This document shows, piece by piece, positions 28,418 through 37,417 of a DNA stretch of 64,000 nt. Origin of the DNA: CAVZLD01 sp964522605. GTDB lineage: Bacteria > Planctomycetota > Planctomycetia > Pirellulales > Pirellulaceae. The position numbers and the translations under genes were made by a program. The notes under the pieces are model-generated. The model did not search any database and was not told the DNA's origin. It was given only the letters and a program-made list of their open reading frames with translations. Location of the stretch: positions 4,547 to 68,546 of the forward strand of contig CAZFWV010000003.1 in NCBI GenBank assembly GCA_964522605.1. The letters run 5' to 3'. How positions within the stretch are numbered: position 1 is the stretch's first letter; each line of letters opens with the position of its first letter.

Positions 28418-31132
28418 TTGGGAGGTGTTGCCTACCACGCCTTAGACGTTCAAAACGTGTTGGACCACTTCGAGGTCGACACGGAAAGGGGACTGACGGT
28501 ACCGGACGTCGACAATCGACTCAACCGACACGGTCTAAATCAACTTCGCGAGGCTCATACACGCGGTACATGGCGGATCCTGCTTGAGCAGTTCAAGAGC
28601 GTCGTGATTTTGATTATGGTCGTGGCCGACATCTTGGCCTTTGCGACCGCTCGATGGCCTGAAGCAATCGCCTTGGCCGGCGTCATCATTGTGAATACCC
28701 TGATCGGTTTCTTCAGTGAACAGAAGGCCGAGAAATCGATGAAGGCGTTGCGCCAGCTGAGTCAACAAGAATCCCGCGTACGTCGTAATGGTCAAGAGGA
28801 AGTCATCAATGCGGAGAATCTCGTCCCTGGTGACGTCGTACTAATCGGGCCCGAAGAGCTGGTGCCGGCCGACCTTCGAGTCATTCATTCCGACAATTTG
28901 CGGATCAACGAAGCTGCATTGACAGGTGAATCCGTTTCGGTTCATAAGCAAGCCCAAAGCGTGAACAAGGACACGCCATTAGCTGAGCGGACCAGTATGA
29001 TCTACAAGGGAACGACGGTGACCGAAGGTTTCGGTGAGGGCGTCGCCGTCGCTACCGGAATGGATACCGAGCTGGGTCATATTTCGCGTTTAGCCGATCA
29101 GGCGGAACAACAGGCAACTCCGCTGCAGCAGCGACTGGATCGACTGGGACATCGGCTAGCCTGGCTAACACTCACCATCGCCGTCATTGTCGCGGTGGTC
29201 GGCTTAACGGCGGGACGGCCAACGATGCTGATGATCGAAACCGCAATCGCCCTCGGCGTTGCGGCCGTACCCGAAGGCCTGCCCATTGTAGCCACCATTG
29301 CGCTCGCGCGCGGAATGTGGCTGATGGCCCGTCGCAATGCGTTGGTAAACCGTCTGACCGCGGTCGAAACACTGGGGGCAACACGCGTAATCTTCACAGA
29401 CAAAACCGGGACTTTGACGCAAAACCGGATGACCGTCCGCAACCTCGTCACCGCGATGGGAACCCAGGAAATCGACGACCAACAGACGAAACAGACCGAC
29501 TGGACTGATGAGCCTCTGTTAAGTCGGCTTGCCGAAATCGGAGTCCTCTGCAACAACGCCACACTCCACGGCGGTCAGAACCAAAGTCCGACCGGCGATC
29601 CGACTGAGATCGCTCTACTGGAACTGGGTGCGGAATTTCAAATCTCTCGAGACACGCTGTTGGAGGAACTTCCAGAGGAGCGCGAAGTTTCCTTCGACCC
29701 CGATGTCATGATGATGGGTACATTTCATCGCGAAGAAACCCAGGACGGTTGGCTCGTTGCCGTAAAGGGTTCCCCCGAATCGGTACTGCAAGCGTGCTCG
29801 CGGGTCGCAAAGGCAGATGGCGATCACGACATGACGAGTGAGGAACGTCAAGAATGGCAGAAGCGAAGTGAGGACATGGCAAAGCACGGACTGCGTCTGC
29901 TGGCGGCTGCCGACAAGCATGTCTCACGCCTTGAGGACGAGCCCTACGGTGATTTGCGTTTCGTCGGAATCATCGGGATGGCCGACCCACCGCGAGTCGA
30001 AGTGCCCGAGGCGGTCAGGCAATGTCAGCGAGCGGGAATCCGAGTTGTGATGGTCACCGGAGACCGGCCGGATACCGGTCAGGCGATCGCCGAACAGGTC
30101 GGACTGGCGAGCGACGGCGGTTCCATTCATGGCAGCGAACTCCCCGACCTCGAAGAGAGCTCCGAAAAAGATCGCAAGTCGGTCATGCAGGCGAACGTTT
30201 TTGCGCGAGTCACCCCCGAGCAGAAACTCCGTCTGATGGAAGCATTTCAGAGCGAAGGAGAGATCGTCGCAATGACCGGTGATGGAGTCAACGATGCACC
30301 GGCATTGAGACAGGCAGACATTGGCGTCGCCATGGGAAAGCGCGGAACCGATGCCGCGAAACAGATGGCCGACATGGTTCTTCGGGATGACAAGTTCTCG
30401 ACAATCGTTGCCGCAGTCGAGCAGGGTCGCATCATCTTCGCCAACATTCGGAAATCGGTCATCTTCATGCTCTGCACAAATCTCGCTGAGATACTCGCAG
30501 TTACCGTGACCTCCCTGGCACATCTGCCAATTGCGCTGAGTCCTCTTCAGATTCTGTTCTTGAACGTACTGACTGACGTGTTCCCCGCGCTGGCCCTGGG
30601 AGTCGGACCGGGGAGCAATCACGTCATGGATCATCCACCGCGCCGACCGGAAGAACGAGTCCTGACTCGTCATCACTGGATTGCGATTGCTGGTTGGAGC
30701 ACGGTGATCGGCATCTGTGTGTTGACTGCCCTTAGCCTCGCACGATTTTGGCTCGATCTTAACGATGTTCAGTCAATTACCGTCTCGTTCCTCACCCTGG
30801 GGTTTGCCAAACTCTGGTTCGTACTGAACCTTCGGGATCGCGGCTCACCCATCTGGGATAACGATGTCGTCCGGAATCCGTGGATCTGGGCAGCGATCGC
30901 TCTCTGTGTCTGCCTGTTACTTCTGACCGTCTCCTGGCCTTTGTTGGGCGAGTATCTACCAACGGAGAATCCGGGAACGGCTGGTTGGTTTGTCATCCTG
31001 GTCATGAGCGCGATTCCCGCCCTGCTGAGTCTACTGGCGCCGGGGATTTCCTTTTACGCATCGTCACATCCGACGGAAGCCCCCACAATGCACAACACCG
31101 AATCAGGGCATGAACGGCGGAGTACTCAATGA
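28418..31132 (+). CDS. P2-type cation-transporting ATPase (Ca2+-ATPase-like)
   Basis: A 904-residue P-type ATPase of the P2A/PacL-PMA1 type. An N-terminal cation-ATPase domain (HALDVQNVLDHFEVDTERGL) precedes the first helices. The actuator carries LTGES. TM4 has VPEGLP, the ion-binding motif of calcium-pump-like ATPases. The phosphorylation site is DKTGTLTQN, the hinge is TGDGVNDAPALRQADIG, and a C-terminal six-helix domain ends the protein. The start is a TTG at 28418, supported by AAGGAG about 7 bases upstream. The 3' end overlaps the next gene by 23 bases, so they form an operon. Ca2+ or another cation is exported; the ion is not certain. Confidence 0.92.
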   Translation: MGGVAYHALDVQNVLDHFEVDTERGLTVPDVDNRLNRHGLNQLREAHTRGTWRILLEQFKSVVILIMVVADILAFATARWPEAIALAGVIIVNTLIGFFSEQKAEKSMKALRQLSQQESRVRRNGQEEVINAENLVPGDVVLIGPEELVPADLRVIHSDNLRINEAALTGESVSVHKQAQSVNKDTPLAERTSMIYKGTTVTEGFGEGVAVATGMDTELGHISRLADQAEQQATPLQQRLDRLGHRLAWLTLTIAVIVAVVGLTAGRPTMLMIETAIALGVAAVPEGLPIVATIALARGMWLMARRNALVNRLTAVETLGATRVIFTDKTGTLTQNRMTVRNLVTAMGTQEIDDQQTKQTDWTDEPLLSRLAEIGVLCNNATLHGGQNQSPTGDPTEIALLELGAEFQISRDTLLEELPEEREVSFDPDVMMMGTFHREETQDGWLVAVKGSPESVLQACSRVAKADGDHDMTSEERQEWQKRSEDMAKHGLRLLAAADKHVSRLEDEPYGDLRFVGIIGMADPPRVEVPEAVRQCQRAGIRVVMVTGDRPDTGQAIAEQVGLASDGGSIHGSELPDLEESSEKDRKSVMQANVFARVTPEQKLRLMEAFQSEGEIVAMTGDGVNDAPALRQADIGVAMGKRGTDAAKQMADMVLRDDKFSTIVAAVEQGRIIFANIRKSVIFMLCTNLAEILAVTVTSLAHLPIALSPLQILFLNVLTDVFPALALGVGPGSNHVMDHPPRRPEERVLTRHHWIAIAGWSTVIGICVLTALSLARFWLDLNDVQSITVSFLTLGFAKLWFVLNLRDRGSPIWDNDVVRNPWIWAAIALCVCLLLLTVSWPLLGEYLPTENPGTAGWFVILVMSAIPALLSLLAPGISFYASSHPTEAPTMHNTESGHERRSTQ

Positions 31133-32258
31133 TATGGAGAGTCTTTCTTCTCCGGAGAGTCCAACATTGCCAAGCAAAGTGCAAATGTTTGCGATCGCAG
31201 GTGTCGCGCTTTTGGCAGGCGTATTCGTTTTCTACGTCGTCAGGCCATTTCTCCTGCCGATCCTCCTAGCGTGTTTTCTCAGCATCTTGTTGTGGCCGTT
31301 TCACCTGCGCCTGGAGCGCCACTTTCGCGGCCATTCTCGGCTCGCCGCAGCCTTCTCGACGCTTGTGCTTCTGACATTGCTGTTTCTGCCACTCGGATTC
31401 GCGTTCACGCTAGCCAGCGCACAATTGGCCGACTTGGCAGCGACTCTGAGCGACCGACTCGATATCGATGAAGCAATCACGGCCATTGATTCTCCAGTGG
31501 AGGAATCTGATTTGCCTTCCTTTTGGCTGCAAATCCGCTCACATTTGTCGCGCGAAGAAATCCAAAGGTTTCAACGGGCAATTGAGCGCGGCATCGTCGA
31601 TGCGCTCGAGACCATCTCTCAGCGAACACTGACCCTAGTTGACAATCTTTTGTCCGTGCTCATCGGAACGGTAGTGACGATCCTCTCGGTCTACTACTTC
31701 CTTGCGGATCATGGACGTTTTGCCGATTCAATCCGCGAACTATCACCCCTCGACGATTCCGACAATCGAAAACTGTGGGACAAGTTCACCGAGGTATCAC
31801 GTGGTGTTTTGCTTGGCAATATTTTCTCCGCCGCAGCTCAGTCGATGCTGACTGGTCTCGGGTTGGCAGTCCTGGGTGTTCCGAAAGCGTGGCTGCTCGG
31901 GTTGCTGGCCTTCTTCGTTTCGTTTGTCCCTTTTCTGGGAGCAGCGGCCGTGTGGCTTTCCGTCGTAGTTGTACTTCTGTTCGAACAACGCTTCGTGGCT
32001 GCGATCATCTTGTTGATCTATGGGTCCGTAATCATTTCGAGCGCGGACAACCTGATCCGGGCTTTTGCTTTAAAAGGCAGTGCCCGAATCCATCCACTCA
32101 TCGCCCTGATCTCAATCCTGGGCGCCATGCGCCTGGTCGGCCTCTGGGGGCTGATTGTTGGCCCCGTATCCGTCGCATTTCTCTACGCTCTGCTGCAGAT
32201 GCTGAAAGAAAAGCTCGACGAACAAACGACGCCGCGGACGGCCGAGCGAGCCAACTGA
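31110..32258 (+). CDS. AI-2E family transporter (PerM-like permease)
   Basis: A 382-residue membrane protein with about eight helices of the AI-2E/PerM family. Typical features are the N-terminal pair of helices (VFVFYVVRPFLLPILLACF), an amphipathic middle part (IQRFQRAIERGIVDALE), and the conserved late blocks LAFFVSFVPFLGAA, IYGSVIISSADNLIRAF and ISILGAMRLVGLWGLIVGP. Despite the name, members have varied roles, including export of quorum signals and sodium/proton exchange. The ATG at 31110 overlaps the ATPase gene by 23 bases; ATG at 31134 would avoid the overlap and is also possible. Probably co-transcribed with the P2-type ATPase. Confidence 0.88.
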   Translation: MNGGVLNDMESLSSPESPTLPSKVQMFAIAGVALLAGVFVFYVVRPFLLPILLACFLSILLWPFHLRLERHFRGHSRLAAAFSTLVLLTLLFLPLGFAFTLASAQLADLAATLSDRLDIDEAITAIDSPVEESDLPSFWLQIRSHLSREEIQRFQRAIERGIVDALETISQRTLTLVDNLLSVLIGTVVTILSVYYFLADHGRFADSIRELSPLDDSDNRKLWDKFTEVSRGVLLGNIFSAAAQSMLTGLGLAVLGVPKAWLLGLLAFFVSFVPFLGAAAVWLSVVVVLLFEQRFVAAIILLIYGSVIISSADNLIRAFALKGSARIHPLIALISILGAMRLVGLWGLIVGPVSVAFLYALLQMLKEKLDEQTTPRTAERAN

Positions 32259-32391
32259 TCCGTTGGCTGGAGAACGAACGTCATCAGGGAATCATATTCA
32301 TCATCCGGACCGGCTCAGCACGCCCACCGGCCAACGTGCCATTTCTGCGATTCCTGACGCAATGATATCCGAGATGCCTGCCTTTCATTTG

Positions 32392-33801
32392 TTATTTGTT
32401 GCGTGACAAAGAACTTCGTCCCGGGTCGCGCACTCGCTCTTCAACAGCCGAGAGCAACCGTGTCAGCTCCTCATACTCCTCTCGAAAATCGTCACCGTCC
32501 TCCGGCTCATTGACCTTTGCCCGAAAGTCGCGTTGCACCATCTCCGCGTGTCGGTGAAGGCATTTCCATTGTTCGTGAGTGGAAACGTGAGATGCAATTC
32601 GCTGAAAGGCCTGCAACAGCCGGATGGCAACGGCGACGGACTGACAGCCATATTGCCTGATCTGATTAAACGCAGCATCCATCAAATCGGGAAAGCACGT
32701 GGCTCTGGCAAGAACCCGTGGGGCTCCCTCGTCGTCGTGTCGCAGTGGCAATGGCATGGCCCGTTCCGCCGCCCTGCCGAGAGTTGCTGCCAGATGGTCA
32801 ATACAGGCAATCGCCGTAAATGGATCGTTGATACCGGGGGAAAGTGCGCGAACCGCCACCTCGACCAATTCTTCCAGCGCACACTCTGCGTCTTGACGAG
32901 GCGTTCGTCGGCGACCTGCAACGACCGCCTCGTTGATTTCACGCGCGAGCGACTCGTCAAGATCCAAGGACTCGTGTGCAACTCTGCCATGGCTGCTGCC
33001 GAATACCGCCGCGAAATGCCAGAACTCAACGATCTTCTGATCCCGCTCTAGAAACTCGCCTGGCTTAATCATCAGATGAATGAATAAGTCGTTCGATTTC
33101 GCTTTTTCCATCAACACGTCTGCGTCAATGGCCTGCACATAGCCCTCGTGCGCCGATCGCACAGCTTGCCCTGAACCGAGTTGGTCCAGGTTCGGAATCT
33201 CACCAACTGGCGACTCCTTTTGTTTGCCGATATGTTCCGGAAACAAGCGATCGAGAGAGACGTCCAGATCATTAGCCACGGCAGCAACAACATTCGGCGC
33301 CTGGATTAGACTGGCGACGTGATGAATGAAGACAATCAACACGCCGATGCTGAGGATCGCCAGCAAGAGCCCCATGATGACCGAGACATTTGCGGCTGCG
33401 AATCGGTCGGGATCATCCCGCACAACTGCAAGCGCCAAGAGCGAGAAGAGACTGGTTCCAAGCAGTACACCCAAAGTACTTTGCGTCACGCGGTCTGCCA
33501 TGAAGGTCCGCAACAAACGCGAGCCGTATTGGGAGGACGTAATCGATAGAGTTACGAGCATGACCGAGAAAACGATACCGGCGATCGACACCAGCGCACT
33601 ACCGATCGTTGAAAGGGAAGCTCGGGCTGCGCTCGGCGACACGGCAACCCAGGGAACTTTATCCGCGAAGAAATTTCCCGTGCGCTCGTCCAATAATGTG
33701 CAAAATACCGCCAACAGGGCGGCGAGCCCACAGCAAAGCGCCGGAAGAAACCAGAAGCTGTCGCGGACTGCATCCCAGCGGTTAATCAGACGAGCTTGCA
33801 T
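32392..33801 (-). CDS. DUF2254 family membrane protein
   Basis: A 469-residue protein of the DUF2254 family. The N-terminal half has four hydrophobic segments (FWFLPALCCGLAALLAVFC, ALVSIAGIVFSVMLVTLSI, LLGTSLFSLLALAVV, VSVIMGLLLAILSIGVLIV). The soluble C-terminal half contains the conserved RALSPGINDPFTAIACIDHL block. The function of the family is not known. The start MQARLIN at 33801 is preferred to 33831. It lies 189 bp after the PRC-barrel gene at the distal end of the respiratory cluster, and converges with the AI-2E gene. Confidence 0.88.
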   Translation of the reverse strand: MQARLINRWDAVRDSFWFLPALCCGLAALLAVFCTLLDERTGNFFADKVPWVAVSPSAARASLSTIGSALVSIAGIVFSVMLVTLSITSSQYGSRLLRTFMADRVTQSTLGVLLGTSLFSLLALAVVRDDPDRFAAANVSVIMGLLLAILSIGVLIVFIHHVASLIQAPNVVAAVANDLDVSLDRLFPEHIGKQKESPVGEIPNLDQLGSGQAVRSAHEGYVQAIDADVLMEKAKSNDLFIHLMIKPGEFLERDQKIVEFWHFAAVFGSSHGRVAHESLDLDESLAREINEAVVAGRRRTPRQDAECALEELVEVAVRALSPGINDPFTAIACIDHLAATLGRAAERAMPLPLRHDDEGAPRVLARATCFPDLMDAAFNQIRQYGCQSVAVAIRLLQAFQRIASHVSTHEQWKCLHRHAEMVQRDFRAKVNEPEDGDDFREEYEELTRLLSAVEERVRDPGRSSLSRNK

Positions 33802-33876
33802 GGTATCCCCCGCCCTTCCCGACCAGCACAAAGATTAGAGCGCATTTCAAGACCTGTTGTTCTCGAGGGGTGACTA

Positions 33877-33937
33877 GGGGCGGAGCGCAGCGACGCCCCA
33901 GCAGATCGACGATCGGGGGCATCGCTGCGCTTTGCCA
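33877..33937. repeat. Inverted repeat (hairpin) between DUF2254 and PRC-barrel genes
   Basis: Left arm GGGGCGGAGCGCAGCGACG starting at 33877, and a right arm at 33915-33936 whose complement contains AGCGCAGCGATGCCCC. The arms match over about 20 positions with few differences. It could form a stem in the transcript between the two minus-strand genes. A dispersed planctomycete element is likely but only one copy is in this window. Confidence 0.7.
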
Positions 33938-33990
33938 CCAGCCATTCTGCGGCGAAAGTAGATTTTGAGATGCCCTCTAAGCAATAGCGC

Positions 33991-34386
33991 CTATCCTTGA
34001 TAATTCCAAGGGTTTTCCCAATAGGGCGAGCTTCCAAATAACTCGTGCACCTCAGCCTGCCAAGCCCGATTCGTCAGGTCGGGCAGACTATTCTTGTCAA
34101 ACCCATGAGCGCGGGCAAGCTTCTGCTCATCCACATCCAGTTGAAATGACTGCTGATCCGGCTGGAGTTCCAGCGCGGAGAAGGGGACAGCAAAGAGTTT
34201 ATCCGCAATGTCACTCGATTCGCCGAAGGAGCCGAAAGATACGTACGCATAGATCACTTGGCCGCTTCGCAGGTCGATCATGAGATCGGTGATCGTACCG
34301 AGCAGTTCGCCGCGTTTGTTCCGCACCGTGTCGCCCAGGATTGCGTTGACCGCAAGGATCCTTGGATCCATTTTCCCTTTCGTCAT
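33991..34386 (-). CDS. PRC-barrel domain protein
   Basis: A 131-residue cytoplasmic protein made of one PRC-barrel: ILGDTVRNKRGELLGTITDL, then IDLRSGQVIYAYVSFG and LFAVPFSALEL. PRC-barrels occur in photosynthetic reaction-centre H subunits, RimM and many small stress-associated proteins. The C-terminal 45 residues (NSLPDLTNRAWQAEVHELFG) are typical of stand-alone versions. The ATG at 34386 follows GAGAACG. It lies 57 bp after the CoxD gene, in the same direction, and could be part of the respiratory transcript. No specific function is known. Confidence 0.85.
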   Translation of the reverse strand: MTKGKMDPRILAVNAILGDTVRNKRGELLGTITDLMIDLRSGQVIYAYVSFGSFGESSDIADKLFAVPFSALELQPDQQSFQLDVDEQKLARAHGFDKNSLPDLTNRAWQAEVHELFGSSPYWENPWNYQG

Positions 34387-34443
34387 CGAGTCGTTCTCCC
34401 ATCGTCTTGATTCAAGTCACAACAAACGTTAACCGGTCGCCGG

Positions 34444-34815
34444 TTACTTCGACGTAACCACGTCGAGAGCGGGACGCGCCGCGACAGGCTGTCGCAGGGT
34501 CAGGTTGGTTTGTCGCACGGCGACCTGCGGATCTGACCACGACCTACTGACGTAGTCCGTCATCAGCAAGGCGACCAAAATCGCCAACCACACGATACCC
34601 ACAATGGCAAACATTCTCGTCGTACTGGAAGCCGCGCGTAGACCCATGTACACAACTGCAATCAGGCTCGCCTTCGTTGCTGCAATCGTCAATCCAACGA
34701 CGAGGTTGAGTACTCCATGTTCAATCTGCGCCGCAAAGACGCTTAGCGCAAGTAGGCCGAACAGGGCAACAAATACGCCGCCGTACATCTTAGGTGACGT
34801 GATGTGCGTGTTCAT
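34444..34815 (-). CDS. coxD: Cytochrome c oxidase subunit IV (caa3-type small subunit)
   Basis: A 123-residue membrane protein with three helices (YGGVFVALFGLLALSVFAA, LVVGLTIAATKASLIAVVYM, MFAIVGIVWLAILVALLMTD), the pattern of the prokaryotic COX4/CyoD family. The helix containing ATKASLI is the conserved core. The start at ATG 34815 is preferred to a GTG at 34827 because GGAGG would touch the GTG directly but stands 11 bases ahead of the ATG. It is the last of four cox genes, 183 bp after subunit III. It stabilises the oxidase; no redox centre. Confidence 0.85.
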   Translation of the reverse strand: MNTHITSPKMYGGVFVALFGLLALSVFAAQIEHGVLNLVVGLTIAATKASLIAVVYMGLRAASSTTRMFAIVGIVWLAILVALLMTDYVSRSWSDPQVAVRQTNLTLRQPVAARPALDVVTSK

Positions 34816-34998
34816 TGATTTGCTCACCTCCGGACTGCAACTTCTCTGACTTCACACATCGTAGCTGATTTGTTGGGAAAAACAGTCAGCCAGCAGACTA
34901 CCGCACGTTGGTAATGCGTGCTACTCCCGCGAGCGGCAACCGTGTCGGTCACTCCTTGGTTGACGTCCATTGTTCGCAATGATGAGGCCTCCAAGAGT

Positions 34999-35691
34999 CT
35001 ACCGAATTAGATACAGCAGCGGGAAAAGGAAAACCCAAATGATATCGACGAAGTGCCAGTACAGACCGACCATCTCGACCGGTGTGTAATAGGCGGATGA
35101 AAAATGCCCCCGCCAGGCTGACCAGGCAACAGATCCAAGCAGGATTAACCCCACGATGATATGAAGTGCATGTAGCCCCGTCATCGCAAAGTAGAAACTG
35201 AAAAACAGCTCGACTTCGCCCGGAGGAAAGTCCACAGGATCAGATGCCTGATTTGGAGTCGCATGGTTGGTTCCGCTCGACTCCATCGCGGCCGCCTGGA
35301 AGGAGAACGTCCGCCCCGGGACCTCATGATGGCGATATTTTTCCGCATATTCGTGGGCCTTGATGCTGAGGAAAAATGCGCCCAACCCGATCGTCAATAG
35401 CAGAAACAGCACGGTCCCTTTGCGACGACCGGTCTGCGCTGCGTAGACAGCCAAGGCCATCGTCAGGCTGCTCGTCAGAAGCACGGCTGTATTTGCTGTC
35501 CCCAATACAACATCCAACCGCTCGCTGCCCAGGGCAAAGGCGTCCGGATATGAAAAGCGGTAGGCAGTGTATCCTGCAAACAGGCCGCCAAAGAACATCA
35601 CCTCGGTAACCAGGAAGACCCACATCCCCAGCTCGGCCGAATCGAACTGCTGCTTCGCGTCATCAAAATGGTGTGCAACGTGTGCTCTCAT
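34999..35691 (-). CDS. coxC: Cytochrome c oxidase subunit III
   Basis: A 230-residue membrane protein of the haem-copper oxidase subunit III family. Conserved parts are LGMWVFLVTEVMFFGGLFAG, the helix with TANTAVLLTSSLTMALAVYA, FSIKAHEY-type text (FLSIKAHEYAEKY), GLHALHIIVGL and the terminal EMVGLYWHFVDIIWVFLFPL. The start at 35691 (MRAHVAHHF) is chosen over 35769 because the extra 26 codons read through a hairpin repeat. An inserted loop of about 35 residues (VPGRTFSFQAAAMESSGTNH) sits between helices. It belongs to the caa3 oxidase complex in the cytoplasmic membrane. Confidence 0.92.
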   Translation of the reverse strand: MRAHVAHHFDDAKQQFDSAELGMWVFLVTEVMFFGGLFAGYTAYRFSYPDAFALGSERLDVVLGTANTAVLLTSSLTMALAVYAAQTGRRKGTVLFLLLTIGLGAFFLSIKAHEYAEKYRHHEVPGRTFSFQAAAMESSGTNHATPNQASDPVDFPPGEVELFFSFYFAMTGLHALHIIVGLILLGSVAWSAWRGHFSSAYYTPVEMVGLYWHFVDIIWVFLFPLLYLIR

Positions 35692-35722
35692 TTCCGCAAT
35701 CGTTCTAAGTTCTGTGTCACAA

Positions 35723-35781
35723 CCGTAGGCCAATTTGTCTAAATCGTCGTAAATGCCGACTTGTGACAAGTCGGCCTACGG
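35723..35781. repeat. Hairpin repeat between coxA and coxC
   Basis: CCGTAGGCCAATTTGTC (35723-35739) and GACAAGTCGGCCTACGG (35765-35781) are inverted repeats matching at 15 of 17 positions with a 25-base loop. A partial copy (CAAGTCGGCCTATG) is seen at 57227-57240. It sits between co-directional subunit genes and may tune subunit ratios by transcript processing or attenuation. Confidence 0.85.
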
Positions 35782-35784
35782 GGA

Positions 35785-37386
35785 TCAGTGATCTATATCG
35801 TCCTCGGTGACGTAGGCGTAAGCTTCCTCTTGGACGGTCGGCGTATGGGAAAAATTGTGTGTCGGCGGTGGCGATGAGGTCTGCCATTCCAGGCCTTTCG
35901 CCTGCCATGGGTTGTCACCTGCTCGTTCTCCATAGCGTAAAGACCACACTAAGTACGCCAGGGGGATCAAATACGCCACGCCCAGAATCGAGGCGCCGGC
36001 TGACGACATCACGTTCAACAATTGAAAACCCTCCGAGTATTCGTGGATTCTGCGCGGCATACCGAGATACCCTAGGAGGAATTGCGGAAAGAAGGTCAGA
36101 TTAAATCCGAAAAACACAAGCACTGCCGAGACACGGCCCCACCATTCCGGATACATCCGACCCGTGATCTTGGGCCACCAGAAATGGATACCTCCGAGGT
36201 ACGCCATGACTGTCCCACCGACCATGATGTAATGGAAATGGGCCACAACAAAGTAGGTGTCGTGAACATGCACGTCGATGGCCAACGTGGCAAGAAACAA
36301 TCCCGTCAGCCCGCCGAGTGTGAACAGACCAATGAAGCCGAGTGCGTAGAGCATCGGCGTGGAAAGCAGCACAGAGCCCTTATACAAAGTTGCCGTCCAG
36401 TTAAAGACCTTAATGGCAGACGGGATCGCGACGAGCATACTCAGGAACGAAAACACCATGCCGGCGTAGACAGCCTGGCCGCTGACAAACATGTGATGCC
36501 CCCAGACCAAGAAACCCAGAACGGCAATCGCCAGACTCGAAAACGCAATGAAGTGGTACCCAAAGACACGCTTTCGTGCGAAACAGGTGATGATCTCACT
36601 CATCACACCCATGGCCGGTAACACCATGATGTAGACTGCGGGGTGCGAGTAAAACCAGAACAAATGCTGAAACAGAAGCGGATCGCCGCCCAACTTCGGA
36701 TCGAAGATTCCTATTCCCAGGCCTCGTTCCAAGGCGACCAGCAGCAGGGTGATCGCCAATACCGGCGTCCCAAGCACCATGATTAAGCTAGTCGCATAAT
36801 GGGCCCAGACGAAAAGCGGAAGGCGAAACCAGGTGAGTCCTGAAGCGCGCATCGTGTGCGTTGTAACGATGAAATTGAGACCCGTCAAAATGGACGAAAA
36901 ACCCACGATAAAGACACCGACAGCGGTCAAGATGACGTGAGTGTTCGCGTACGTACTGCTGTAGGGTGTGTAGAAGGTCCAACCCGTATCGACTCCGCCG
37001 GAAACAAGTGCCCAAACGGTGAAGATGCCACCGAGCATGAAGATGTACCAACTGAGCAAATTCAAGCGAGGAAATGCAAGGTCGCGTGCACCGATCATGA
37101 GCGGCAGAAGGAAGTTCCCGAGCACCGCCGGCACAGAGGGAATCAGAAAGAAAAACACCATGATCACACCGTGCATGGTGAACAGCTTGTTGTACGTTTC
37201 CGAAATAATCAGGTCGCCCTTCGGCGTCATCAGTTCAAGACGAAATAGCACGGCCGCAACGCCGCCCAACAGAAAAAAGAGCGTAACGGACAGCATGTAG
37301 AGAATCGCGATTCGCTTGTGATCCGTGGACAGCAGCCAGCTTTTCGTAGTGTAACCCGCCGTCAGGTAGTTCTGCGTTTTCGACAT
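35785..37386 (-). CDS. coxA: Cytochrome c oxidase subunit I, A2-type (caa3)
   Basis: A 533-residue, 12-helix haem-copper oxidase subunit I, which reduces O2 to water and pumps protons. The haem a ligand is in [12 protein letters not shown]. The CuB site has [15 protein letters not shown] and GHHMF. The haem ligands lie in [16 protein letters not shown]. The YSHP sequence, with no Glu before Val-Tyr, marks the A2 subfamily, where Tyr-Ser replaces the helix-VI Glu of mitochondrial-type (A1) enzymes. The start MSKTQN at 37386 is preferred to a TTG at 37407. It lies 31 bp after coxB and is co-transcribed with the Act genes. Confidence 0.95.
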   Translation of the reverse strand: MSKTQNYLTAGYTTKSWLLSTDHKRIAILYMLSVTLFFLLGGVAAVLFRLELMTPKGDLIISETYNKLFTMHGVIMVFFFLIPSVPAVLGNFLLPLMIGARDLAFPRLNLLSWYIFMLGGIFTVWALVSGGVDTGWTFYTPYSSTYANTHVILTAVGVFIVGFSSILTGLNFIVTTHTMRASGLTWFRLPLFVWAHYATSLIMVLGTPVLAITLLLVALERGLGIGIFDPKLGGDPLLFQHLFWFYSHPAVYIMVLPAMGVMSEIITCFARKRVFGYHFIAFSSLAIAVLGFLVWGHHMFVSGQAVYAGMVFSFLSMLVAIPSAIKVFNWTATLYKGSVLLSTPMLYALGFIGLFTLGGLTGLFLATLAIDVHVHDTYFVVAHFHYIMVGGTVMAYLGGIHFWWPKITGRMYPEWWGRVSAVLVFFGFNLTFFPQFLLGYLGMPRRIHEYSEGFQLLNVMSSAGASILGVAYLIPLAYLVWSLRYGERAGDNPWQAKGLEWQTSSPPPTHNFSHTPTVQEEAYAYVTEDDIDH

Positions 37387-37417
37387 CACTTGTACTTCGC
37401 CCTGCAATTAATCAATC

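Noticed and set aside
29924..30676. 250-residue minus-strand open frame
   Set aside because: Antisense to the P2-type ATPase; its text mirrors conserved ATPase codons.
35692..35769. N-terminal extension of CoxC
   Set aside because: The extra 26 codons read through the hairpin at 35723-35781; subunit III homology begins after the ATG at 35691.
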